Part shown: positions 7,322 through 15,760 of the stretch, piece after piece | Position numbering within the stretch: the first letter of the stretch is position 1 | Layout of the letters: each line of letters starts with the position of its first letter | Origin: CAZOWW01 sp964583765 | Lineage (GTDB): Bacteria; Actinomycetota; Actinomycetes; Actinomycetales; Kineosporiaceae | Assembly (NCBI GenBank): GCA_964583765.1 | Contig: CAZOWW010000072.1 | Coordinates: 1 to 30,040, forward strand | DNA length: 30,040 nucleotides | Reading direction: 5' to 3' | Made by a program: the position numbers and the translations under genes | Notes under the pieces: model-generated | Told to the model about the DNA's origin: nothing | Database searches by the model: none | What the model saw: only the letters and a program-made list of their open reading frames with translations

Positions 7322-7525
7322 GTGGCCGTCCCGAAGCGGAAGATGTCGCGCAGCAACACGCGGTCCCGCCGCTCCCAGTGGAAGGCGACGCCCACGACGC
7401 TGACCACGGTGACCTCCTTCGGCGAGGTCCAGTACGCGCGTCCGCATCACGCACGCGTGGTCACCGACTCGTCCGGCACCCCGCTGTACCTGGAGTACAA
7501 GGGCCGCAAGGTCAAGGACCTCTGA
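7322..7525 (+). CDS. rpmF: 50S ribosomal protein L32 (cysteine-free form)
   Basis: This 67-residue protein has the diagnostic L32 N-terminus MAVPKRKMSRSNTRSRRSQW and belongs to the large ribosomal subunit. The C-terminal half (GTPLYLEYKGRKVKDL) contains no cysteine, so it is the zinc-independent C- form rather than the zinc-ribbon type. The GTG start is preceded by AAGGAG (7308-7313) eight bases upstream, inside the end of the DUF177 gene. It sits in the usual DUF177-rpmF-rnc order. Confidence 0.96.
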   Translation: MAVPKRKMSRSNTRSRRSQWKATPTTLTTVTSFGEVQYARPHHARVVTDSSGTPLYLEYKGRKVKDL

Positions 7526-7548
7526 GCCGGGCAAGACGACCGGTCGCC

Positions 7549-8337
7549 GTGAAGAGGACGTCAGCCGCAGCGGAGGGAAGCGCGCCGGCCCGGAGTGATC
7601 TGCAACGCCGTCTCGGCGTCACTCTGAGTCGCGCGATGCTGGAGCGTGCCCTGACGCATCGGTCCTACGCGTACGAGAACGGTGGGCTGCCCACCAACGA
7701 GCGGCTCGAGTTCCTCGGTGACGCCGTACTCGGGCTCATCATCACCGACGCGCTCTACCGGCGGAATCCCGATCTCCCCGAGGGTCAGCTCGCGAAGCTG
7801 CGGGCTGCGGTGGTCAACATGCGTGCGCTGGCCGAGGTCGCCCGTGGGCTGGAGCTCGGCCAGCACCTGTTGCTCGGTCGTGGTGAGGAGACCAGCGGGG
7901 GTCGGGACAAGTCCTCGATCCTCGCCGACACCCTCGAAGCACTGTTCGGTGCGGTGTACCTGGAACACGGCATCGACGTGGCCCGGGGAACGGTGCACCG
8001 GTTGATCGACCCGCTGATGGAGTCCTCGGCGACCCTCGGCGCCGGGCTCGACTGGAAGACCAGCCTGCAGGAGCTGACCGCCTCGGCCTCCCTCGGCGTG
8101 CCCGAGTACCTGATCACCGAGGAAGGGCCGGACCACGCCAAGCTCTTCCACGCGGTGGCCGTCGTCCACGGCCTGCACCGCGGTGCGGGCAGCGGCCGCA
8201 GCAAGAAGGAGGCCGAGCAGCGCGCGGCCTCCACCGCCTTCGAGGCCATCACCGCGGAGCTCTCGGCGGACTCCGCAGCGGAGACTGCGTCGGCGGAGAT
8301 CCGTCCCGCGATCGTCGCGGACGGTACCGCCGGCTGA
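7549..8337 (+). CDS. rnc: Ribonuclease III
   Basis: This 262-residue double-strand-specific endonuclease processes rRNA precursors and structured messages. The endonuclease domain (about residues 20-150) includes LTHRSYAYENG and the signature ERLEFLGDAVLGL with the acidic catalytic residues, then LADTLEALFGAVYLEHG. A double-stranded RNA-binding domain (about 165-235) follows, ending in GSGRSKKEAEQRAASTAFEAI. The Ala/Ser/Glu-rich tail is unremarkable. The start GTG 7549 lies 23 bases after rpmF without a clear ribosome-binding site. It is chosen because it is the only in-frame start just before the conserved region. Confidence 0.96.
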   Translation: MKRTSAAAEGSAPARSDLQRRLGVTLSRAMLERALTHRSYAYENGGLPTNERLEFLGDAVLGLIITDALYRRNPDLPEGQLAKLRAAVVNMRALAEVARGLELGQHLLLGRGEETSGGRDKSSILADTLEALFGAVYLEHGIDVARGTVHRLIDPLMESSATLGAGLDWKTSLQELTASASLGVPEYLITEEGPDHAKLFHAVAVVHGLHRGAGSGRSKKEAEQRAASTAFEAITAELSADSAAETASAEIRPAIVADGTAG

Positions 8338-8396
8338 ACCACCCGCTCGTCGCCGGGGTCCACCGCTGACCCCACCCGCTCGGGAGGAGGCCCGCC

Positions 8397-9302
8397 GTGC
8401 CCGAGTTGCCCGAGGTCGAGGTCGTCCGGCGCGGACTGGAGACCTGGACCCTCGGCGCGGTCCTGGGTGCCGTGCAGGTGCTGCATCCCCGGGCCGTGCG
8501 TCGGCACGTGGGGGGTGCCGACGACCTGGTGGCCCGCCTGGGCGGCGCCCGGATCGAGAACGTCGTGCGCCGGGGCAAGTTCTGCTGGTTCCAGCTCGAC
8601 TCCGGCCACGCGCTCGTGGCGCACCTGGGCATGAGCGGGCAGCTGCTGCTCGTGGCGCCCACGACGGCGGACGAGCCACATCTGCGGGTGCGCCTGCCGC
8701 TGATCGGCGGACCGGCCGCCCGCGAGGGCCGGGAGTTGCGTTTCGTGGACCTGCGCACCTTCGGGTACCTGGCCCTGGCCGAACTGGTGCCGGTGCCGGG
8801 CGGGGGGTCCGCGGGGCTCGGGGCGTCCACGGTGCCTCCACCCGACCGCCTGCCCGCCCTCGCCGCGCACATCGCCCCGGACGTGCTGGATCCCGACCTC
8901 GACGAGGACAGGGCGATCGACCGCATCCGCTCCCGCCGCACCGGCATCAAGCGGGTGCTGCTCGACCAGCGCGTCGTCTCCGGGATCGGCAACATCTACG
9001 CCGACGAGTCGCTGTGGCGGGCCGGGCTGCACCCCGAGTGCCTCGCGGGCGGTCTGGCCAGGGCACGCGTGGCCGAACTGCTCGCCGCGGCCCGGGCGGT
9101 CACCGGCGAGGCCCTGGCGGCGGGCGGCACCTCCTTCGACAGCCTGTACGTGGACGTCAACGGGCGCAGCGGGTACTTCTCGCGGGACCTCGCGGTCTAC
9201 GGGCGCGCCGGACGGGCCTGCCGGCGCTGCGGGACGCCGATCGTGCGGGAACCCTTCATGAACCGATCCTCGTACCGGTGCCCTCGCTGCCAGCGCCGCT
9301 GA
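8397..9302 (+). CDS. mutM: Formamidopyrimidine-DNA glycosylase (Fpg/MutM)
   Basis: This enzyme removes 8-oxoguanine and other oxidised purines and nicks the abasic site. It begins PELPEVEVVRRGLE after the initiator, so the catalytic Pro2 and Glu3 are present. It has RRGKFCWF with the conserved Lys, HLGMSGQL, and the helix-two-turn-helix segment GIGNIYADESLWRAGLHP. The C-terminal zinc finger is complete (CRRCGTP and CPRCQRR). The length of 301 is slightly above average because of Gly/Ala-rich loops near 130-145. GTG 8397 is preceded by GGGAGGAGG (8382-8390). A weak dyad (GGGGTC at 8355-8360, GACCCC at 8368-8373) lies in the 59-base gap after rnc. Confidence 0.96.
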   Translation: MPELPEVEVVRRGLETWTLGAVLGAVQVLHPRAVRRHVGGADDLVARLGGARIENVVRRGKFCWFQLDSGHALVAHLGMSGQLLLVAPTTADEPHLRVRLPLIGGPAAREGRELRFVDLRTFGYLALAELVPVPGGGSAGLGASTVPPPDRLPALAAHIAPDVLDPDLDEDRAIDRIRSRRTGIKRVLLDQRVVSGIGNIYADESLWRAGLHPECLAGGLARARVAELLAAARAVTGEALAAGGTSFDSLYVDVNGRSGYFSRDLAVYGRAGRACRRCGTPIVREPFMNRSSYRCPRCQRR

Positions 9303-9428
9303 CCACTCTCTCCAGGCCAGGGGGTCCCCGGCGAGGGGTTCTCCGGTCCGGGGGGTCACCGGGCGAGGGGCTCTCGGGCGCGAGGTGTTCCGGTCCGGGT
9401 GCCCTTCGGGGGAAGCGGTCGGCGATCG

Positions 9429-9472
9429 GCGGGGTCCCGTCGGAGGATTCGCGGGGTCCCGTCGGAGGATTC
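9429..9472. repeat. Two perfect tandem copies of a 22-bp unit upstream of the response regulator gene
   Basis: GCGGGGTCCCGTCGGAGGAT plus TC occurs at 9429-9450 and again at 9451-9472 with no difference. The surrounding region (9303-9428) is also made of degenerate GGGGTC/GGGCGAGGGG-type repeats. It lies 48 bases before the promoter -10 of the response regulator gene. It could be a regulatory repeat or slippage product. Confidence 0.8.
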
Positions 9473-9519
9473 CAGGTACCTGTGAACGGTCCCATGTCAC
9501 GCTCGGGCCCAGGTGTGGG

Positions 9520-9525
9520 TAGCCT
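9520..9525 (+). promoter_or_regulatory. -10 element TAGCCT of a leaderless response-regulator promoter
   Basis: TAGCCT, then six bases, then the GTG start at 9532. The spacing places the transcription start on the start codon. No Shine-Dalgarno sequence is present. The same arrangement occurs before coaD and acyP. Confidence 0.45.
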
Positions 9526-9531
9526 GACCGC

Positions 9532-10173
9532 GTGGCCGAACAGGTGCGGGTACTGGTCGTGGACGACCACGAGATCGTTCGTCGTGGGGTCGTCGATGTC
9601 GTGGACGCCGACCCCCTCCTCACTGTCGTCGCCGAGGCGGGGACGGTTCTCGACGCGATCCGTCGGGCGGCGGCGGTGCGCCCCGATGTCGCGGTGGTCG
9701 ACCTGAAACTCCCGGACGGCACCGGCATCGATCTGGTGCGTCGGCTGCAGGAGGACCTCCCGGACATCCGGTGCGTGGTGCTCACCTCGTTCGACGACGA
9801 CGAGGCCGTGGCTGCGGCGCTGGACGCGGGTGCCGCGGCATTCGTCCTCAAGACGGTGCGAGGCACCGAGATCGCGGACGTGGTGCGTGCGGTGGCGTCC
9901 GGGCGCAACCTGCTCGACGAGCGTTCCGTGGCGCGACGCAAGGCTGCCCACGCCGATCCCACCGAGGCGTTGACCCCGACCGAGCGCAAGGTGCTCGAGC
10001 TGATCGGGGAGGGCCTGTCCAACCGGGAGATCGGTGAGGAGCTCGGCCTGGCGGAGAAGACCGTGAAGAACCACGTCACCGGTCTGCTCGCGAAGATGGG
10101 GTTCCGTCGCCGCACCCAGGCCGCGGCCTGGGTCGCCGCGCACCACTCCGGCGGGGGCTGGAACCAGAACTGA
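9532..10173 (+). CDS. NarL/LuxR-family response regulator, DosR (DevR)-like
   Basis: This 213-residue two-domain transcription factor has a receiver domain with acidic residues Asp11/Asp12, phosphoacceptor Asp57 (AVVDLKLPDGTGIDLV), Thr85 and Lys107. The C-terminal LuxR-type helix-turn-helix (about 145-205) reads LTPTERKVLELIGEGLSNRE and AEKTVKNHVTGLLAKMG. The recognition helix keeps the Lys-x-x-Lys-Asn pattern (Lys176, Lys179, Asn180) that contacts DNA in Mycobacterium DosR, and RRTQAA also matches DosR. It is therefore probably a hypoxia or redox regulator partnered with the adjacent GAF kinase. Expression appears leaderless. It ends nine bases from the stop of the convergent kinase gene. 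Confidence 0.9.
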   Translation: MAEQVRVLVVDDHEIVRRGVVDVVDADPLLTVVAEAGTVLDAIRRAAAVRPDVAVVDLKLPDGTGIDLVRRLQEDLPDIRCVVLTSFDDDEAVAAALDAGAAAFVLKTVRGTEIADVVRAVASGRNLLDERSVARRKAAHADPTEALTPTERKVLELIGEGLSNREIGEELGLAEKTVKNHVTGLLAKMGFRRRTQAAAWVAAHHSGGGWNQN

Positions 10174-10182
10174 CGGCCGGCC

Positions 10183-11871
10183 TCAACCGCCGAGGGGCAC
10201 CTGCCAGCGCAGGGCGGTGCCGCCGTGTTCCCGGGTGGCCGCGGTGCAGGTGCCGCCGTGCCGACGGGCCCGCTCGTCCAGGTTGTCGAGCCCGCTGCGC
10301 CGGGTGGCCGAGGGCGCCACACCCTGACCGTCGTCCTTGACCTCCACGCTGACCACGTTCTGCGAGACCGCCACCCGCACCTGGACGTGTCCGGCTCGCG
10401 CGTGCCGTGCGGCATTGGACAGCCCCTCACGGACGACGGCGATCATGTCGTCGGCGATGTCCGCGGGCACGAACTCGTCCGGCTCGCCGTCGCAGGCCAC
10501 GTCCAGCTCGGGCTCGAACCCGAGGGCGCTGCGCGACCGGGCGGTCTCGCCGCGGAGCCGGTCCAGCAGGGCGGTCGGCTCGTGCGGATCCCGCAGCGCC
10601 CGGATGGTCGCCCGGATCTGCCGTACGACACGGTCCAGGGACTCCAGGGAACGATCGATCGCACTCGCGGTGGCGGGGCGCACGCCCGACCGCAGGCGGG
10701 TCAGGCGCATGCCCATCGCGAACAGTTCCTGGACGACCAGGTCGTGCAGATCTCGGGCGATCCGCTGACGGTCCTCCAGCAGCTCGGCGTCCTCGGCCCG
10801 TCGGCGGCTCTCGGCCAGTTGCAGGGCCAGTGCGGCCTGGGTGGCGAAGGCCTGCGCGGGGATCAGGTCCTCGTCGGTGAACGGCTCGTCCCCCCGGTTG
10901 CGGAAGAGGAGGAGCACGCCGCCGCGGTCCTCCCCGGCCACCAGGGGCGCGTAGAGCGCGGGCCCGAACCGGCGCAGCGCGGGCACGAGCAGCGTCGGTT
11001 CGTTGCCGATGTCCGAGATCCGGATTCCCTCGCCGCTGGCGATCACCGACACGGCGTGGCCCGCGGAGGGCATCACGGTGCCGATCAGGTCCTCGATGAG
11101 CTGTCCGTCCGCGACCTCCAGCACCCACTGGTCGTCCCAGCCGGGCAGCACCAGGGCGGCGGCGCAGGCCCGGGCGATCTCGCGGGCCCGGCGGGCGACC
11201 AGCTGCAGGGCCTCCTCCTCCTCGGCGCCCTGGAGCATGGCCGTGGTGACCTCCTGCGCGGCCCCCACCCAGGCCTCCCGTTGCCGGGCGGCCTCGTAGA
11301 GCTGGGCGTTGTCGACGGCGACCGCGGCGGCCGCGGCGAGGGCGACCACGACGTCCTCGTCCTCGGCGGTGAACCCTCCGGGCTTGTCGGCCAGGTAGAG
11401 GTTGCCGACGACGCGGTCGCCGATGCCGACGGGGACGCCGAGGAACGTGCGCATCATCGGGTGGTGGCTCGGGAATCCGACGGACGCCGGATGTTCGGCC
11501 AGGTCCTGCACCCGCACCGCGCGCCCCACGCGGGTGATGTGCCCGAGGACGCCGTGCCCGGCCGGGAGCTGGCCGATCCTCGCGGCGGTCTCCGGGTCGA
11601 TGCCGGTGTGCACGAAGGCGCGGTGCAGGCCGTCCTCGCCGAGCACGCCGAGCGCGGCGTACGGGGCCGAGGTCAGATCGGCCGCGGCCCGGACGATGCG
11701 CCGCAGGGTCGACTCGAGCTCGAGGCCGTCCGCCACGCTGACGACGGCGTCGAGCAGACGCCGGTCGATGGGACCGGCCGCGGCGGGGTCGCCCTGGGGC
11801 GCGGGTGCCGGGAACAGGGGTTGCCCGGGTCGGTCCTCGGCGGTCCCGGGTCGGACATCCCCTGTGCTCAT
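10183..11871 (-). CDS. GAF-GAF sensor histidine kinase, DosS/DosT-like
   Basis: The 562-residue protein contains two GAF domains (about 40-195 and 205-355), a HisKA_3 dimerisation helix with the phosphorylated His376 in DRQRIARDLHDLVVQELFAM, and a C-terminal HATPase domain with REGLSNAARHARA and VKDDGQGVA. The first GAF has HPASVGFPSHHPMMRTFLGV, like the haem-binding GAF of mycobacterial DosS and DosT. His136 or His137 is a candidate haem ligand, by inference only. There is no membrane segment. The ATG start (complement of 11869-11871) has GGAGG (complement of 11877-11881) five bases upstream. An open frame extends further upstream, but into cydC. The gene follows cydC by 43 bases on the same strand, so it looks like the last gene of the cyd operon. 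Its probable target is the DosR-like regulator. Confidence 0.9.
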   Translation of the reverse strand: MSTGDVRPGTAEDRPGQPLFPAPAPQGDPAAAGPIDRRLLDAVVSVADGLELESTLRRIVRAAADLTSAPYAALGVLGEDGLHRAFVHTGIDPETAARIGQLPAGHGVLGHITRVGRAVRVQDLAEHPASVGFPSHHPMMRTFLGVPVGIGDRVVGNLYLADKPGGFTAEDEDVVVALAAAAAVAVDNAQLYEAARQREAWVGAAQEVTTAMLQGAEEEEALQLVARRAREIARACAAALVLPGWDDQWVLEVADGQLIEDLIGTVMPSAGHAVSVIASGEGIRISDIGNEPTLLVPALRRFGPALYAPLVAGEDRGGVLLLFRNRGDEPFTDEDLIPAQAFATQAALALQLAESRRRAEDAELLEDRQRIARDLHDLVVQELFAMGMRLTRLRSGVRPATASAIDRSLESLDRVVRQIRATIRALRDPHEPTALLDRLRGETARSRSALGFEPELDVACDGEPDEFVPADIADDMIAVVREGLSNAARHARAGHVQVRVAVSQNVVSVEVKDDGQGVAPSATRRSGLDNLDERARRHGGTCTAATREHGGTALRWQVPLGG

Positions 11872-11914
11872 CTGCGCCTCCGTCTCCGTGACCGGCTCGC
11901 GCCTGCCGGGCGGG

Positions 11915-13855
11915 TCACCGCGTCGGCACAGCGCGGGTGGTGGCCCCGCTTTCGGCCGCCCAGGACTGGGCGTAACCGGGGTGGTGCCGCAGCAGGTCCT
12001 CATGACTGCCCCGGACGCTCACCCGCCCCCCTTCCAGGATCAGGACTTCGTCGGCTCGGGCAAGCGGAGCCAGCCGATGCGTGACCACGACCACGCTGCG
12101 GTGCGGGCCCGCGGCGGCGAAGAGGTCCGCCAGCAGGGTATCGGCGGTGTCGGGGTCGAGGTGCTCGGCGGGCTCGTCGAGCAGCAGGACGGGTGCGTCC
12201 ACGAGCAGGGCCCGGGCCAGGAGCACGCGGCGTCGCTCGCCTCCGGAGACGTCGCTGCCTCCCGAGCCGAGCAGGGTGTCCAGGCCGTCCGGCAGGCCGT
12301 CCAACCAGGCGCCCAGCCCGGCCCGGTCCAGGGCCTGTCGCAGGGCGTCGTCCGTGGCCCCGGGATCGGCCACGCGCAGGTTCTCGCGCAGCGTGGTGGT
12401 GAACACGTGGGCGTCCTCGGCCGTGAACTGCACGAGACGGCGCAGGTGCGGGACCGGCAGGTCGTGCAGGTTCCGCACCTGACCGGACTCCTCGATCTCC
12501 AGCTGTCCTGCTTGCTCCGGGAGCAGCCCGGCAAGGGTGAGCAGCAGGGTCGACTTGCCGCCGCCGCTGGCCCCGACCACGGCCACTCGGCGCCCCGGGG
12601 TGAGGTCCAGGTCGAGATCCCGGACGACGGGAGGACGTGAGGGCCAGCCACAGGCCAGTCCTCGGGCACGCAGGCGGACCGGTCCCCGATCCGGTCGGGG
12701 CACTGCCCGGTCGGGGGGCACGGCGGGGTCGGGGGGCACAGGGGGGTCAGTGAGCACAGCGGGTCCGGCAGGGTCCGTGGCGCCTTCGGGGTCCTGCGGC
12801 TCCGGGAGCGACCGTGGCGCGGGCGGGACGTCGAGCAGCTCGAGGACGCGAGCGGCCGCGGTCCTCGCCCGCACCAGTCCGGTGGCCGCGGCGGGCAGTC
12901 CCGCCAGCGCCTCGGCCGCCGCGAGCGGGGTGAGGGTGACGACGGCGAGGAGCACGGGGTCGAGGCCGCCGGCCGCCACCGCCTGTACCCCGATCAACAG
13001 CGCGGCCAGGGTCGCCGCGCCCGTGAGCAGCGTGCCCAGGGCGGCGGCCAGGGCTGCGGGCCGGGCGGCGCGGTCGGACTCCCGGTACCACGCGGCGTCG
13101 GCCTCGGCGACCTGCGCCAGCTGCGCCGGGACCGCTCCGGCCACGGTCAGCTCGCCGAGTCCGTCGAGCAGGGCCAGGGTGGCCGCGCTCGCGCGGGTGC
13201 GGGCCGCGGCCGCGGCTCCCTCCGCCCTGCGCGCGGCCAAGGCGGCCAACCAGGGGCCGCCCGCTCCGGCGAACAGGAAGGAGACCCCGATCACCGCCCC
13301 GGCCGAGGGCAACAGCGCTCCGACCACCAGCACCGTGGCCAGGGCCGTGGTCGCCGCCACGGCGAACGGCAGCAGCGCTCGCACCACGAGATCGGCGAGC
13401 GTGTCGACGTCGGCGCCCACCCGGGCCAGGAGATCTCCCCGGCGCAGCCCCGCCACGGTGGCCGGTTCCGCCGCGGCGAGCCGCCGGTACAACCGCTCGC
13501 GGAGCTCGGCCACCCCGCGCAGCGCGACGTCGTGGCTGATCAGGCGTTCGAGGTAGCGGAGCACGCCCCGGCCGATGCCGAAGGTCCGGGTCGCGACGAC
13601 CGCGACCTCCAGGTACACCACGTTGGGGCGTTGGGCCGCACGCGAGATCAACCAACCGGAGGTGGCCATGAGCCCCACCGCGCAGGCGACGGCGGCTGAG
13701 CCGGTGAGCACCGCGAGCAGGGTGCGCCACGGGTCGGGGCGCAGGGCGGCGAGCGCGCGCCAGAGCGGGTCCTCGCGCAGCCGGCGTCCGCGCCTGCGCC
13801 GCGCACTCCCTGCGCTCATCGGGGTACCGCGGCTCATCGGGGCCTCTGGGCTCAC
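11915..13855 (-). CDS. cydC: CydDC ABC transporter subunit CydC
   Basis: CydC forms a heterodimeric exporter with CydD, needed for assembly of cytochrome bd; in E. coli it exports cysteine and glutathione. The 646-residue protein has an N-terminal membrane domain (about 40-320) followed by an ATPase with Walker A GASGGGKST, signature VSGGERRRVLLARALL, Walker B VLLLDEPAEHLD and the switch His in VTHRL. The linker between domains (about 345-390) is unusual, being rich in Pro and Asp (DPPVPPDPAVPPD). It is encoded by G-rich near-repeats at about 12690-12740. The GTG start shares GTGA with the cydD stop (4-base overlap), implying translational coupling. In-frame ATGs at codons 7 and 13 are alternatives. 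Confidence 0.94.
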   Translation of the reverse strand: MSPEAPMSRGTPMSAGSARRRRGRRLREDPLWRALAALRPDPWRTLLAVLTGSAAVACAVGLMATSGWLISRAAQRPNVVYLEVAVVATRTFGIGRGVLRYLERLISHDVALRGVAELRERLYRRLAAAEPATVAGLRRGDLLARVGADVDTLADLVVRALLPFAVAATTALATVLVVGALLPSAGAVIGVSFLFAGAGGPWLAALAARRAEGAAAAARTRASAATLALLDGLGELTVAGAVPAQLAQVAEADAAWYRESDRAARPAALAAALGTLLTGAATLAALLIGVQAVAAGGLDPVLLAVVTLTPLAAAEALAGLPAAATGLVRARTAAARVLELLDVPPAPRSLPEPQDPEGATDPAGPAVLTDPPVPPDPAVPPDRAVPRPDRGPVRLRARGLACGWPSRPPVVRDLDLDLTPGRRVAVVGASGGGKSTLLLTLAGLLPEQAGQLEIEESGQVRNLHDLPVPHLRRLVQFTAEDAHVFTTTLRENLRVADPGATDDALRQALDRAGLGAWLDGLPDGLDTLLGSGGSDVSGGERRRVLLARALLVDAPVLLLDEPAEHLDPDTADTLLADLFAAAGPHRSVVVVTHRLAPLARADEVLILEGGRVSVRGSHEDLLRHHPGYAQSWAAESGATTRAVPTR

Positions 13856-15672
13856 CGGGACACCCCGGCCTCGGCGAGGGCCACCGGCGACGGGGGCGGG
13901 CCGTCCTGGGCCACCACGACCCGGTCCGCGATCGCGAGCAGCGAGGGGCGGTGCGCCACGAGCAGCACGGCGCTGCCGCGGGCCCGCAGCGCCGCGACCG
14001 TGTCGAGCACCCGGGCCTCCGCCCCGGCGTCCAGGTGGGCGGTGGGCTCGTCGAGCACCACGACGGCGGCCGGCCGCAGCAGCGCGCGGGTGAGGGCGAC
14101 CCGCTGGCGTTGCCCGGCGGACAGCCCCAGTCCCCCCGAACCGATCACGGTGTCCCAGCCCTGCGGGAGCGTGGCGAGCACCTCGTCCAGCCCGCTCGCC
14201 CGGGCCGCGGCGGCCAGCGTGGGCGAGTACGCGGTCAGGGGATCGCCGTCACGACCGAGGAGCACATTGGTCAGGACGCTCCCGGGCACGAGCACCGGCC
14301 GCTGGGGCACCCACGTGAACTGGGCACGCCACCCGGCCGGATCGACGTCCGCGAGATCCACGGTGCCGGCCGGATCCCCGTCGTCGGGGGCGCCGTCCGG
14401 CCCCTGCCCGGGGTCGGGGATCCAGAGCACCGCGCCCGCGTCCGGGCGGCGCAGGCCCAGGAGCACGGAGACCGCGCTCGACTTGCCCGTTCCGCTTGCC
14501 CCGGCCAGGGCCACCACCTCGCCCGGCCGGACGGCCAGGGTGAGCTCGTGAGGCGTGCTCCGGCCCCGCCCCGGATGGCAGACGGTCACCTCGTGCAGGA
14601 GGACCGTGCCGGTGGACAGGTCCGGTGCCGGCGCGCTGCCCGCGGGCACCAGGGGACGGTCGAGGACGGCGAAGGCCTCGGACGCCGCGGCCAGCCCGTC
14701 CACGCTCGCGTGGTAGTGCACGCCGACCAGGCGCAGGGGCAGGAAGACCTCCGGCGCCAGGATGAGCACGGCGAGTCCGGTCCGCAGGTCGAGGTCCCCG
14801 GCGAGGAGCCGCAGCCCGATGCCCACCGCGACCAGCGCCACGGAGAGCGTGGTCAGCGACTCCAGCACCAGGGCGGACAGGAACGCCGAGCGCAGGGTGC
14901 GCATGGTGGCCGCCCGGTAGGCCTCCCCGACCTCCCGCACCCGCCGGGCCTGGCCCTGTTCGCGGCCCAACGCCCGCAGGGTGGGCAGCCCGGCCAACAG
15001 GTCGAGGACCTGGCCGCCGAGCCGGCGCATGGTGCGCAGCCGCCGGGCGGCGAACTGCTGCGTGGACAGCCCGACCAGGGCCATGAAGACGGGCACGAGC
15101 GGGAGCGTGACGGCCATGGTCGCCGCGCTGCGCCAGTCCTGCGCCAGCACCACGACCAGCACGCCGGGGGTGACCGTGGCCGCAAGGAGCAGCTGCGGCA
15201 GGTACCGCGTGAGGTAGCCCTGCAGGGCGTCCAGGCCCACCGTGACCAGCGTGGTCAGGCCGGGTCCGGCCCCGCTCGCCAGCGCCTGCGGGCCCTCCTG
15301 GGCGAGCCGGTCCAGCACCCGCGCCCGTAGCTGGGCGATCACCGCACCGGCCGCGCGCAGGCCGTAGCGCTCCTGCGCCCAGGAGACCCCGGTGCGGGCC
15401 AGGAGCACTGCGCCCAGCCCCAGCGCCTCCGGGACCGCCTCGGCGAGGGTTCCGTGCTGCATGGCGGTGAGGGGCTGCATGGCGGTGAGGGGCTGCATGG
15501 CGGTGCGCGCGATGACGTCGGCGAGCAGTTCGGCCTGCACGACGATCAGGGCCGCGGTGGTGATGCCCAGGGCCGCGGTGAGGCCCACGTAACCGCGGGC
15601 CGCGCGGGCGTGGCGCAGCAGGCGGGGATCCAGAGGGCGTACCCGGGTGGGGCTGTCCGTCACGGTGCTCAC
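13852..15672 (-). CDS. cydD: CydDC ABC transporter subunit CydD
   Basis: This 606-residue half-transporter partners CydC. Six membrane helices are expected over about residues 28-320. The ATPase domain has Walker A GASGTGKSS, signature LSAGQRQRVALTRALL, Walker B VVVLDEPTAHLD and the switch His in VAHRP. An insert between Walker A and the signature (about 430-450, rich in Asp, Pro and Gly) is probably a surface loop. Near residues 57-73, after the first membrane helix, the sequence TAMQPL is repeated. GTG (complement of 15670-15672) is the chosen start, with only a weak GA-rich ribosome-binding site. It lies 130 bases after cydB, and a strong hairpin occupies that gap. The stop overlaps the cydC start. 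Confidence 0.94.
   Translation of the reverse strand: MSTVTDSPTRVRPLDPRLLRHARAARGYVGLTAALGITTAALIVVQAELLADVIARTAMQPLTAMQPLTAMQHGTLAEAVPEALGLGAVLLARTGVSWAQERYGLRAAGAVIAQLRARVLDRLAQEGPQALASGAGPGLTTLVTVGLDALQGYLTRYLPQLLLAATVTPGVLVVVLAQDWRSAATMAVTLPLVPVFMALVGLSTQQFAARRLRTMRRLGGQVLDLLAGLPTLRALGREQGQARRVREVGEAYRAATMRTLRSAFLSALVLESLTTLSVALVAVGIGLRLLAGDLDLRTGLAVLILAPEVFLPLRLVGVHYHASVDGLAAASEAFAVLDRPLVPAGSAPAPDLSTGTVLLHEVTVCHPGRGRSTPHELTLAVRPGEVVALAGASGTGKSSAVSVLLGLRRPDAGAVLWIPDPGQGPDGAPDDGDPAGTVDLADVDPAGWRAQFTWVPQRPVLVPGSVLTNVLLGRDGDPLTAYSPTLAAAARASGLDEVLATLPQGWDTVIGSGGLGLSAGQRQRVALTRALLRPAAVVVLDEPTAHLDAGAEARVLDTVAALRARGSAVLLVAHRPSLLAIADRVVVAQDGPPPSPVALAEAGVSR
15456..15505 (-). repeat. 18-bp tandem repeat (about 2.8 copies) inside cydD
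   Basis: The unit GCTGCATGGCGGTGAGGG (+ strand) is present at 15456-15473 and 15474-15491 in perfect form, with a 14-base partial copy at 15492-15505. On the coding strand it gives TAMQPL, TAMQPL, TAMQ. It falls in the loop after the first membrane helix of CydD and looks like a recent in-frame expansion. Confidence 0.85.
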
Positions 15673-15760
15673 TCTCGTCGATCGGGATCCCCTCGGCGAT
15701 CGCGGGCGTCCCGTCGTCGGGTGCGGGTCCCCGCGGTCGGGTTCCTCGGGGGTGACGCGC

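Noticed and set aside
10225..12084. 619-codon open frame on the + strand opposite the histidine kinase
   Set aside because: The opposite strand encodes a complete kinase with all motifs. This frame has no recognisable domain and is a typical antisense artefact of high-GC DNA.
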